Below, piece by piece: positions 33,906 through 44,783 of a DNA stretch of 64,000 bases. The position numbers were made by a program, and so were the translations under genes. Within the stretch, counting starts at the first letter, position 1; each line of letters begins with the position of its first letter. The DNA is from Aspidapion aeneum. Its lineage: Eukaryota > Arthropoda > Insecta > Coleoptera > Brentidae. The notes beneath the pieces were generated by a model. That model did not search any database. It was not told the DNA's origin and saw only the letters and a list, made by a program, of their open reading frames with translations. Location of the stretch: positions 42,216,735 through 42,280,734 of the forward strand of contig OY755044.1 of NCBI GenBank assembly GCA_963576565.1, in the 5' to 3' direction.

Positions 33906-34237
33906 CCTATTACTAGTACTTCAAGTATTGCTGGTCGTTGTATACTTTTTGCCTACCTGTCCCTCCCCTCGGTTTATTACATGATTTTTATTTTTGTTTT
34001 TTTTTCTGTGAATTAATTTATTATTACAGAAAATTTTGTTTTAAAAAAGCTATTTTTGATTGTGTGTTAATGCTTAAAATAATAATGATTGGGTATTTAA
34101 TTGAATCTATTGTAACAAAATTGAACAAAAAAACAAAACATTTAACCTAACCTCAAAATCTAAATGAGTAAAAGTAGGAGAAGAATATCATAAAAAAACT
34201 TTCAGTTATAAAGAAAACAACTCATCGAATACTTACA

Positions 34238-34352
34238 TCAACATTTTTAATGTTTCTAAATTCCGCAGAACAAAAATCACTGTTGTTGGCAAAGAAGCCT
34301 GCCACCATAAAGGAATTCAGCATTGGCAAGTTGGAGCTATCGGCTTTGGAGA
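34238..34352 (-). pseudogene. Possible exon fragment with splice-donor-like end
   Basis: On the minus strand an open segment reads NLPMLNSFMVAGFFANN, then SDFCSAEFRNIKNVD, followed at once by GTAAGTAT, a consensus 5' splice site. The composition is protein-like compared with its surroundings. It recalls, from memory only, the start of a conserved region in uncharacterised arthropod repeat-associated proteins of the YqaJ/SWIM type. No neighbouring exons were found. It may be chance. Confidence 0.35.
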
Positions 34353-34701
34353 ATTGAAAATGTTTTTTATAAGCAAAACACAAAATAAACTCTAATTTAG
34401 GACGATAATTCGCACTTTAAACCTAAGCAAACATTACCATCCATAAGAAAATAACACAGAAAATAGGTTTTTTCGAGCCGTTTACTGTTTTGTGACGTCA
34501 CTCGCAGCTGATTGGTAGACCGCCTGTTTTGAATCACGTGGCTGATTGTTTTAATTCAACGAATTTATTTAATTAAAGAAACTAGGAATTTGAGAAAAAA
34601 TTAAACAAAATAGTTTGTTTTTAGCATTCCCAAGACATAAAGAGATATCTAAGAATAAATATATATTTATTTTTTACTACTGTCAAACACCCTATTGGCT
34701 T

Positions 34702-34770
34702 ATTGTCGTTGTGGTGGTGTTGTGGGCTCCTTGAAGGCTATCATCAAGGAGCCCACAACACCACGACAAT
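34702..34770. other. Strong G+C-rich hairpin
   Basis: Left arm 34702-34734 and right arm 34744-34770 pair without mismatch over 27 bp, apart from a 6-base bulge in the left arm (TGTGGT), with a 9-base loop. The paired core includes GTTGTGGGCTCCTTGA. No second copy is seen in the window. It could be a microRNA-like precursor or a small palindrome left by a mobile element. Confidence 0.7.
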
Positions 34771-34774
34771 GATC

Positions 34775-35565
34775 GTTTGATGATGATATTGCAACCTTTC
34801 GTTTAGTCTTTTCGACAAAGAATATTCTTCAATTCTTAGGTTTAGTAGGTTTTTTGTTTAAAAGTAATTGACTGAAACTTTAGACTAATAGTCTCTGTGA
34901 TAAAAACAACAGAATTTAACAAAATTTCAATATGTTGCATTTCATTGTTTCTACAAAAATGAAGCTAAAACCAAATTAAGCGCTAATACAATTAGTATCA
35001 GCCGCATTTCGTCGTTTTCCAGACGAGTCCTGGAATTTTTCCACAGTTTCAGTCAGGATATGAGAGGAGCAGCTTATCCTTAAAGACAAATCATGTGACC
35101 ATAATTTTTTTTTGCGAAATAAGTTAGCAGAGGCGGTTAAAGCATTTTTGAATATAAGGCATTTGGTACACGGTAACAAAAATTGTAAGTAAATTTATTT
35201 GTTCGATTAGGAGCTTCCAATGCCTTTTTTATATAAAATACATGAGATAATGAATAACGCATTTTAGGTATCTGTATCTAACCTAATGCTGAAATAAGAT
35301 CACCTTCTACAACATACCTTTCAAACGTTGACTATAAGGCCCGCGCTAAGTATATGTATTCACAAGATATCAAGTCTTCTGTATTTACTATGTCGCGTCG
35401 GTGAATTGATGTGTGAGGATCAAAAAATGAAACATTTGCAATATGTATAAAAATAAAAATATATGTATTTTTATTCTGTTCGCCAGGCTTCCAGGATGCA
35501 GTGACCCTATAATCCTATGCTCCATCTATCAAGTACAAGAGAAACTAAAAGCACAAACATTTTCC
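34775..35565. other. No gene recognised
   Basis: A+T-rich sequence with short chance open frames only. Confidence 0.4.
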
Positions 35566-35567
35566 CC

Positions 35568-35727
35568 CAGTGTCGCTATTCTTGAAATCTCCCCGAGCGA
35601 GTACTCCCCGAAATTCGAGCGAGGACCAATAGAGATGCGGAAATCAAGTGACATCGCATGTGCAGTTTGATTTTCACCCGATTTTGAGGGAGTACTCCTC
35701 GGGGAGATGTCAAGAATACTGACACAG
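35568..35727. mobile_element. Small inverted-repeat element
   Basis: Arms of about 45 bp: left CAGTGTCGCTATTCTTG plus TCTCCCCGAG..GAGTACTCCC; right the inverse with few changes, ending GACACAG. About 160 bp in all. Target duplication is not clear. Confidence 0.6.
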
Positions 35728-35813
35728 CAGTACTATTTAGTATCGGTGAAATACAAACTAAAATTTTTCATAGATATCGGGTAAAAAGTTATTATGTATC
35801 TCTTTTATTTACC

Positions 35814-35966
35814 CAGTGGCGGATCTAGAAATTTCATTTGGAGGGGAAATTTCTCGCATTTTGTATGAGTGGGAAATGGGACAATTCGCCGCCGCCTACT
35901 CACCACGGCTAATTTGCCCCCAGGCCAACTCGAAATTTCCCCCCCTCCCTCGTAGATCCGCGAATG
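35814..35966. mobile_element. hAT-like miniature element (CAGTGGCGGATC)
   Basis: The left end is CAGTGGCGGATCTAG and the right end GTAGATCCGCGAATG, flanked by a 7-8-bp repeat ATTTACC(C). The subterminal GGGGAAATTTC motif is also inverted. This is the typical appearance of short non-autonomous hAT derivatives. Confidence 0.65.
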
Positions 35967-36271
35967 ATTTACCCGGTATCCATGAAAACTTTTGACAAGT
36001 AATAAAATTTACGTTCGAAACAAGATTACTTTGGTCGTTAAGTTAAAAAAGTTTTTAATATTTATCTTTTTGCAATCAAAAACTTACTCTCTGTCCCGCA
36101 GGACTTCATCCCAGTTGTTTGTTTTATTGGATTTGCTGTTGTATGATTGTGATCAGCTTTATTTATGTGGCATCATTTGGCTCTGGACAAATAAAAAAAA
36201 AATCGGCAAAATCATTGAAAAAATTAGGCAGAATAGCGTTCGGTTTAACTAATTTAGCGCTACCAAATGTA

Positions 36272-37430
36272 CAGGGTGATTGACTATATTTTGAACCCCC
36301 GGTCCGCGCCTATAATAAGAATGATTTAAATATAAAATTTTTATAGTTTATTAAAAGCGTTTCAGCCCATATGACAAATGTTGGCAAATGTCATTCTATA
36401 AGTTAAAATGTGACATCAACTTTCTTATATTAAATAGAACACAATGTATATTATTTCATTTTCAAATCCGCCTTTTCTTTCCGATTTTAAGAATGTATAA
36501 TATGTCCATATCGCGATAAACATTTGCTGAGATATAATGCATTCTTTTTCCATCCAGGATCTCATCCTATACACTAGAGGTGTTGAAAAAGTAACTATTC
36601 GTTACTCGAGTACTCGTTACTCGACAAATAACGGAGTACTAAATACCGATCCGAAAATTAAATGATTACTTTTGTTACTTTGATTACTATACCCAGTCAC
36701 CATCACTCCAAAGTCGGTAATCCAAAATCAGAGGGTAACTAACGCATTTAAATTGTATTTGTAAAAGGTAACAACGCTTGCAGCCGCTTGCTCGGAATGG
36801 TCGGCCTCGGCTGTCGGTTATCTGTTTGCAATTTTAAATATGTGATTCCCCGAAGTACGTTTTTCTCTTAGTTAACGCATACCGATGACTGATGAACAAA
36901 GTTGTACACAGAACAGTTTCTACGTAATTCCTACCTTTATTTTTCTAATTTTAGCCTGCATTTTGAAAATTTCAATTGAATATTTCCATAATATCAACAA
37001 CAAAAATATACCTACAAGTAAATGATCTTCGAATTAACGAGTCCTATAATTTTGCACTAATTGATTGAATTGAATAAAGTTACAGTAATCAAAGTAACGA
37101 TAGTAACTAATATATAAAATTATTACTTAGTAGTCGAGTAACGATTACGATTAGTATATTTAAATGCCCTATATATTAGCAAATATTTCTCGTAATACAG
37201 TCATATTACACATTTTTAAAATCAGACAGAAAAGACGGATTTAAAAATGAAATAATATAGAGGGTGTTTCATTTAATATAAAAAAGTTGATGTCAAATTT
37301 TTACATATATAATGACACTTCATAACATCTGTCATATGGGTTACAAAACTTTTGACAAACTATAAAATTTTTATTTCATTAATAATAAAGGCGGTATTCG
37401 GGGCTTAATCCAATAAGGTGAATCACCCTG
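36272..37430. mobile_element. Long-arm TA-flanked foldback element
   Basis: Inverted arms of about 250 bp (36272-36530 and 37190-37430) begin CAGGGTGATT, are flanked by TA, and share many segments such as 'ATATGACA' and TTGATGTCA. The centre (36585-37160) contains TTACTCGAGTA-rich sequence with its own partial inverted structure, possibly a nested element. Non-coding. Confidence 0.65.
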
Positions 37431-37552
37431 TACTTATAGATAATTTTAAATAAAATACCCACATGATAAATTTAAAAAGTAGATATTTCTTTAAATTTGC
37501 AAATAAAAAATGAAAAATATACCATAAATGAATGGATCCATGAGGGATCTGA

Positions 37553-38066
37553 TACCTTCCTATCAGCACACTTCAAGTGAAGCCATGATATGTCAGCTTT
37601 GAACACAGTTTTTGTACATATCTCAGAAACTAAAGCTCTTACGAAGTCTTTGATAATAGCTTAAATTATTGGGCAAAATGTAATCTAATTTATTCCGTAA
37701 ACCGCATATTGATGCGATGCTTCGTTAAAAAGTTAGCATTTTTTACATTTTTTAATTGTCAAAAAACATTATCATTATCACCATTAGCATTAATGGATTT
37801 TGACCAAAATCTAATCAGGTCTTAAGGGTGTCGAGCACTATTTTACCTGAAAATTTTATGAAAATCGGTTCAGCGGTTTAGGAGCTATTGTGGTACGGAC
37901 AGAAATAATATACACACAGACACATACACACACAGACAGACTTGACGACGATATTGTTAGGATAGGTCAAAATACACCCAAAATAAAACATTTTCGGCGT
38001 TATCTCAAAAAAAAAATTTTCGTCGAAATACATTTCTTAGCCATTGCTATGCGGTCTGGGAAGGTA
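37553..38066 (-). mobile_element. Miniature element family A, copy 3
   Basis: Reverse orientation: ACCTTCCTATC at the left and GGGAAGGTA at the right, with the family body between and the GGATCC tail outside at 37533-37552. Confidence 0.65.
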
Positions 38067-38069
38067 AAC

Positions 38070-38395
38070 ATTGAAAAAAGAGTGTATCCAGGGAAGGGCA
38101 AGGGGAGAGCAACTGACACCCCGTTCGCATTAGACTTTTCTAAATAAAATAATGAAATTTGAATAGGTAATGAATTTGCCCCCCCCCCCTTAGGAAAGTC
38201 AAAGAAGTTAGAAACCTGTCCTTCCTTCTGTTTTTAGCCCGATACGCCATTGATTGGAATTTGTGGATTTATTCAAATTTCAAGGAATTATAGTAGACTC
38301 AAAATTAAGGTCGATAACTTGATATCCAAAATAACACAAAAAATTGAGGAACAATAATTTATTCTTAAAAATTTTTTGTACAATGGGAATAAATT
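38070..38395. other. No gene recognised
   Basis: Short A+T-rich spacer with a C-homopolymer near 38180. Confidence 0.4.
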
Positions 38396-38397
38396 TT

Positions 38398-38515
38398 AAA
38401 TGCAGATCTGAGGGCACGGTAGTGCCTTGCCAAGTTCGCGCTGCTGTACCATCTTTTCTTCAAACATTTCAGACCATATTTGACCTATCTAAAACTCTAC
38501 TTTGGACTGAGATAC
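38398..38515 (+). repeat. Dispersed repeat C, copy 2
   Basis: Inverse match to 17.97-18.08 kb, including CTGTACCATCTTTTCTTC. The truncated non-LTR copy begins immediately after it. Confidence 0.65.
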
Positions 38516-38524
38516 AAAACTTAT

Positions 38525-40734
38525 AATAAACTTATAAGAACAAAGTGCGAAATGTTCATACCGCCAAGCCAACAATCACTTCCTCGTAAAATGTGGCACT
38601 ATAAATCGGCAAAATGGAATGACCTTAAACAGTTTTACCTGGATTTTCCATGGCAAGAGGTTTGCTTTAAAACAGCTGATCCCACTATTTGCTGTAATGA
38701 AATAACAAAAGTAATCTTATCTGGAATGGATGCATATATCCCACATACAATAAAACGCAGAGCTAATGCAAAACCTTCGTTCAACAGCCAGTGTCAAACG
38801 GCTGTACAGAAAAAACACAGAGCATATAACCTTTGGAAACGACAACAAACCGCTCAAAACTACACAGAATTTATAGAAGCCAGAAATAGTTGCAAAATTA
38901 CTATTGACGCCGCCAAAGACACATACAATCAAAGAATAAAAAACAGGCTGCATTGTCCAAGTAGTTCTAGGTCCTTTTGGTCTCTTGCAAAAGCCGTTGG
39001 ATTAAACTTCACCAAGTCATCCATACCACCACTTACAGATAAAAATACTCACTTAGCCACAACATCAGAGGAAAAAGCCAATATGCTGGCCAAAACCTTT
39101 TCCTCCAACTCAAACTTAACAGTGCCAAATGGAAAAACTCCACCGTTCATTGAAAGGGTTTCCCACAGTATGCCAGAGGTACCCTTTTGTCACAGAGAAA
39201 TACGAAAATCCCTTAAAAAGTTGGATACAAACAAAGCAATGGGTCCAGATGGCATTCCCGCGATAGTACTCAAAAATTGTGCTAGCGAACTCACCCCAAC
39301 TTTCGCAAAATTATTCAATTTATCTTATAGGCAAGGAGTATATTCATCATCATGGAAGTCTGCCGCAGTACAACCCATTCCAAAGAAAGGAAAAAAGACA
39401 GATCCGTTAAACTATAGACCAATTCCGGTGATATCAAAAGTAATGGAAAGAGTTGTGAACAATTACCTAACCAAGTACTTGGAAAAGTACAAAATTATCA
39501 ACGACAAGCAATAGGGATTTCGAAAATATAGGTCAACTGGCGATTTACTTACATACGTCACTCACTTATGGCAAAAAGCGATTGAGTTGTGAGGTGAAAC
39601 AAGAACAATTGCCTTAGATATATCTAAAGCATTCGATAAAGTCTGGCATGAAAATCTGCTCAACAAGCTCAAAGCAACGGGATTGTCGCCGAGACTTTGC
39701 ACTTGGTTTGAAAGTTACCTTAAGGATAGATCCATTTATGTTGCACTGGATGGCCGGAACTCCAACTCTTACCAAATAAATGCTGGTGTGCCACAGGGAG
39801 CAATCCTTTCGCCAACACTTTTTCTGATTTACATAAATGACCTCATAGATAAAACAGTAAATCCACTTTATTGCTTTGCAGATGATGGCAATGTAGTCTC
39901 CTCAGTCATACCACCCACATGTCTCTCCGCACGTGAATTCCATTACCTTAGCCTAACTGAAATATCACAGATAAATAACGACTTGGAGGTAATAGAGGAC
40001 TGGGGCAACAAAAACCTTGTACAGTTCAACGCGCAGAAAACCCAAGCAGCCCTGTTTTCAAAAAAGACCAGCACCGGTGAGCCAAACATCATGCTATCTG
40101 GAAGTGCTGTCGCATTGCAGAGCCAGTTGAACATCTTAGGAGTCACTGCAGAGACCAACATGTCTTGGCACAGTCACGTGGCAGATATAGCTAAAAGGGC
40201 GTCCCAAAAGCTTGGGGTGCTATTTCGTACAAGACATCTGTATACACGAAGCCAACTGCTGACACTCTACAAAGTCCAGATTCGACCAACTATGGAGTAC
40301 TGCTCACATATATGGAGTGCGGCACCCAAACATACCTTAATGCTTTTGAACACCGTGCAAAAACGAGCTATCAAGCTGATCAATGACCCCGCACTTACCC
40401 GTAGCGTGGATAGTCTCGAACATCGAAGAACTGTGGGCGATCAATCTCTCTTCTACAGGTATTATCACGGAAAATGCTCTGAAGAGTTGGCACGTATGAT
40501 CCCTCCGGGTGTAGCACCTACTAGGCGAACACGTCAAACAGACGGTAAACCATCAATTTATTATCAAAATAGAGGCACCAAGAACCTCATTATATCAGAA
40601 TTCATATCTCTGGAGAACAGAATCGCTGTGGAATAAACTCCCTGCGACAGTTTTCCCTGCATGTTACAACCTAAACCGTTTCAAAACTAACACACACCAA
40701 CATTTCCGCGCACTTGCCGCTTCTCGAGCGTGAT
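38525..40734 (+). pseudogene. Reverse transcriptase of non-LTR element, copy 2
   Basis: Contains the end of the endonuclease, the linker and the complete reverse transcriptase with GPDGIPA, GVPQGAILSP and FADD. Lesions are a TAG at 39512-39514, identical in position to that of copy 1; a TGA at 39590-39592 where copy 1 has an arginine codon; a 9-base deletion near 39425; a 3-base deletion near 38948; and a one-base frame change near 40546 that spoils the last 60 residues. Copy 1's second stop (12934) is absent here. The two copies thus share one stop and have private ones. Confidence 0.88.
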
Positions 40735-40770
40735 AGGAATCTCCTTGCGAGTGCGCATACCCATAAAAAA
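38525..40770 (+). mobile_element. APE-type non-LTR retrotransposon, copy 2 (5'-truncated)
   Basis: Nearly identical to 11905-14160 of copy 1. It begins at the end of the endonuclease domain (ATAAACTTATAAGAAC), so the leader and most of the endonuclease are missing, as expected from incomplete target-primed reverse transcription. It ends with the same GTGCGCATACCC and a short A-rich tail (about 40762-40770). Confidence 0.9.
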
Positions 40771-40849
40771 TCTTTGCACAGTCGTAGACCTCCATAAAGT
40801 TAACAATCCCTTCAACTTTCATGAACTTCCATAGAGTAGTAAAGTAGTT

Positions 40850-41760
40850 ACGAAATCATGTATAGTTCATCAAAATTCTACTGTACTTCCAGACATGCTA
40901 CAAAGCTGAAACTTGACAGACTGATACAAATTGTGACCAAACCCCTGGAAAAAATCAAAAAAATCTAATTTACTTCCCCTCCCCTATACATGTAAAGTTA
41001 TTTAAAAGTAACATTGCCCACTTCCAGAAACGCTAGAGAGCTGATCTTTGGCAGACTGATAGGAATTATGATAAAACTATCGGAAAAAATTTAAAAACCC
41101 CAAATGTATAATTTACTTCCCTCCCCTATAAATGTAAAGTAATGTAAAAGTAACATTGCCCACTTCCAGAAACGCTAGGGAGCTGGGCTTTATAAGGCGG
41201 ATATAAACTATGATCAAACTATGGAAAAAAATTAAAACACCCCAAAATTCTAATTTACTTCCCTCCCCTATAAATGTAAATTTATGTAAAAGTAACTCTG
41301 CCCACTTCCAGAAACGCTACAAAGCGGAGCTTTTTAAGGCTGAGAAAAACCTAAAAACACCGAACCGAACACCAACATTTTAATATAGTTCCCTCTCCTA
41401 TAAATATAAATTTATAAAAAAGGTAACATTGCCCACTTCCAGAAACGCTAGAGAGCTGAGCTTTGGAAGACTGATAGAAACTATGATAAAACCATGGAAA
41501 AAAATTTTAAAACCATCATTTTAATTTACTCTCCTACCCTATAAATGTAAAACAACTTCCAGAAACGCTAAAGAGCTGAACATTGGAAGTGATAGGAACT
41601 ATCATAAAACTGTAGGAAAAAATTTAAAAACACCAAAGTTTCGATTTACTTACCTCCCCTATACTTTTATAAATAGTATGTAAAAGTAACATTGTCCACT
41701 TCCAGAAACGCTAGAGAGCTGAGCTTTGGAAAACTAAAAAACCTCAAAAGTTTAAATCAG
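40850..41760. repeat. ~140-bp satellite array, about seven units
   Basis: The marker CACTTCCAGAAACGCTA recurs at about 41019, 41161, 41303, 41434, 41552 and 41697, with a diverged first unit at 40887, giving spacings of 118-145 bp. Each unit also contains TTACTTCCCTCCCCTATAAA and GTAAAAGTAACATTG. It starts about 80 bp after the non-LTR copy. Confidence 0.88.
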
Positions 41761-41764
41761 GCAT

Positions 41765-42525
41765 TGCACAAGTTTTGAACATTATTCCCCATATTTTACT
41801 ATTTTAAAAATTAAATATTATCCAATTCCTTTAAAAAAGAAGTGACATCATAAAAAAAACATTTTATGTAAAAAAAGCCAAGTACGCAAAAATGGTATTC
41901 TGCAAAAAGAATTGAGATAAAAGTAAAGCCAAGTTCTCCAATACAAATTTTAAAATGAAAGGTTCTTACTAGTTTGGAAATGTTTTTCTAAACTTGGCTA
42001 TTTAAATTTATTAAATTTTGCTGCTCTGTATCACGAGTTATACACCATGTATACTACCCGAATTTTTTGAACAAAATTAGAATGATCAAGGAACCTGTAA
42101 CGGTAAGTACTATTCTAAATATAAAGACTTTAACAGTTTTTTCAATATGATTTTTCCATACGTCAAAACTTTTATTTGTTTGATTTGCCTGTCCGTTCTT
42201 TTACTATGTGCGCTTTTTCTTTTGGCGCTTTTTTAGTGTGTGCTTTACTACGCGTGCGCTTTTTGGGCTTGTTCTTAAATTACGTAACGCACTAAGGGAG
42301 TGAGCCTTATGTTACTTTTAATAAGCTAAAGAGGGATAAGTAGTGGATTTTGCCTAAAGTAATTTAAGGATGAGCCCTTAACTGTGTAGCGTTTTTTCTG
42401 TGCGAATATTTCCTGTGCGTTTATTTAAAGTCACCGTTTCACTATTACCTCACCTCTCAGCCCCCCCCCCCCCCAGACGGAGAACATAATATGACATATA
42501 AACAATATTTCTGCTTAAATTCCCT
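41765..42525. other. No gene recognised
   Basis: A+T-rich sequence with CGCTTTTT-type motifs around 42210-42260 and a C-homopolymer at about 42463. No gene. Confidence 0.4.
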
Positions 42526-42527
42526 GC

Positions 42528-43234
42528 AAATTGCAGTTTGTTCCATTAAAATCGGTAGTTTGAGTCGAAAGTTCTTACAAAGAAAATTTGTCCAGTTTAT
42601 TTTTCATTATAGCTTTTGAACTATACAATCGATTTTAATGGAACAAACTGCTTTTGATAGAAAATTTATCAGAGTTTTGACTAAATATATTTTTTTGTCC
42701 GTTATCTCAAAATCCAAGATGGCGGACGAAATTAAAATATACCCTTCAAAGATGCTCGTTTATTCTTGTGTTGCGAACATGTTTTAATTATTTTTTTAAA
42801 TTAGTGAAAAAGCTGCATTCTTGCCACGCACAAGGTATGAACCAGCAAAATCGGTTACGTGGTTCTAAAAAATATATTTTTGTTTCAACCATTGTTTTGC
42901 ATATTATGCGTTGCCTTGCCTTGCCAATCCTGTCTGCATTCATTTATTTATAAATTCATTATCACTGAACCGATTTGAGTGAACTAAACAACATTGCGCC
43001 ATGATGTTTTTTATTTTACCAAAATCGGCTCAGTAATAATGAATTTATAAAGAACTGAATGCAGACAGGATTGGCAATGCAATCGTATAATTTGTAAAAC
43101 AATGGTTAAAACAAAATAAGATTTTTTGAGAACCACGTAACCAATTTTATTACTTTGTACCTTGTTAAGCGGGAGAAAAGAAGTGGTGTTCTATAGATTA
43201 AAAAAAAACTAAAACTTTTTTAGGTAATAAGAAT
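42528..43234. repeat. Foldback repeat family B, copy 2, left part
   Basis: Shares the body of copy 1 (3.8-4.3 kb) and contains its own inverted halves around a centre near 43000. It is cut at 43234 by BEL2 and resumes at 50330. Confidence 0.7.
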
Positions 43235-43647
43235 TGTGCGTGCAAGGGCTGAAAAATAACGGAATTTCCTTCGATAGGTCGCCGGTATTGGCTTCACAAG
43301 CACATTTAAAAATAATTGTCGATATTGACGATTGAAAATGGAAAGTTACGATACATATGGAATTTTATATGAAAAGGCACCTACCTCGGACTCTCTTGCA
43401 GCTCCAGTCGACGTTTAAACGTCCAGTTTTTTCACCTCAAATTCACTTTTTTCGGGAACGTGATTTTGCTAGTGTCTTGTTGTGACGGTGGTTCTTTGCG
43501 CACTCATCGCGGCGCTGCTTGTCTTCCACGTGTCCGGTGCCGTGAAACCCCATATGCATATTTTAGAGCGCGAAAATTTAAACTATTTTAAACGCGCAGA
43601 AAAGGAAAAGAAAATGAAAATTAGGAAATTTCTTGCTTGCACCAACA
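43235..43647 (-). repeat. 3' LTR of BEL2
   Basis: 413 bp, matching 49917-50329 except for one C/T difference near 43495. Open frames inside it (for example 43482-43715) are LTR sequence, not genes. Confidence 0.97.
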
Positions 43648-43853
43648 TTTTCCGGCCGCCAAAACATGTGTGTTTTTACTTAGTTAAGAAAAGGAAAGGA
43701 GAAAAAAAAAATTAAATAGTATTCGCCTATTAGCTATTAAACGATACAATTTAACATTAACCCAAATATGCATTAAATTATGCATGTAAATTAAAATTAA
43801 AAGAAAAGAAAAAATACTTAGAAAAAATTAAGAAAGAAAAAGAAAATTTTGCC

Positions 43854-44783
43854 TTATGCGTCGGGCATAGGCAAAGGACATAGTTTCACTACTGGTCGAC
43901 GATATGTTCCTGTAGCTGTTTTAACGGTCACAACACGAATATGACCGTCTGAGCCAGGGTGTACGTCGACAATTCGCCCAACAGCCCATTGCAATGGCGG
44001 TTTTTGTTCATTCTTTACCACGACTAAAGTATTTAGTTTAATATTGTTAGAAGCCTCTGTCCATTTAGAACGCTGTTGCAAGGTGTTTAGGTACTCCAAG
44101 TTCCAGCGTTTCCAAAAATCGGACTGGAGCCTTTGCACCCGCTGCCAGCGGGACAGGGTGTTCAACTTGGAATCAGAAAAATCGGGTTCTGGTACGGAAT
44201 TCAACGGTTCCAGGGTAAGAAAATGACCAGGGGTCAGTGGAAGAAAGTCATTCGGATCCATACTTTGAGCATACAGAGGCCGGCGGTTTAGTATGGATTC
44301 GACCTGACACAAAAAAGTAAAAAACTCTTCATAGGTTAACCGTTGCTCACCTATTACACGTTTTAAATTTGCCTTGGTGGATTTAACTCCTGCCTCAGCT
44401 AGTCCGTTTAGGTGCGGACTACCAGGACTTGAAAAATGCCAGGTAATTTTTAGACTGTGACATGCTTCCTGGGAGTACTGTTTGAGTAAACGATCAGCTC
44501 CCAAGAACGCGCTACCACAATCTGGGTAAATGTCAGAGATTCTTCCTCTTCTTGCCACAAATCTCTTAAAAGCCGCAAGAAAGGTAGGGGTGGAAATATC
44601 GGAGGTAAGTTCTAGGTGAACTGCCTTTGTTGCGGAGCAGACTAAGACAAGAATATAACCTTTGGATACCTTTGCACCTCGGTACTTTCCCATTGTAATT
44701 GGAAAGGGACCACAATAATCTATGGCAACATGTGAAAATGCCTTTACTTGAGAGATGCGTTGAGCAGGCAAGTTGCCCATGTA
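43854..44783 (-). pseudogene. BEL2 integrase segment, out of frame with upstream pol
   Basis: This is the integrase catalytic and C-terminal part of the polyprotein. The triad is D21 (VAIDYCG), D87 and E129 (GLAEAGVK), numbering from the in-frame ATG at 44780, again with 41 residues between the last two. The usual S-D-Q/N-G after the second Asp is P-D-C-G here. The frame is shifted by one base relative to the upstream pol at about 44783, where the sequence passes from NPKP to MGNLP. It ends at 43854, before the polypurine tract. The element would make no intact integrase fusion unless the shift is bypassed. Confidence 0.9.

Noticed and set aside
36585..37160. TTACTCGAGTA-rich centre of the foldback considered as a nested hAT element
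   Set aside because: The left end resembles TAGAGGTG-type hAT termini, but no matching right end or 8-bp duplication is visible.
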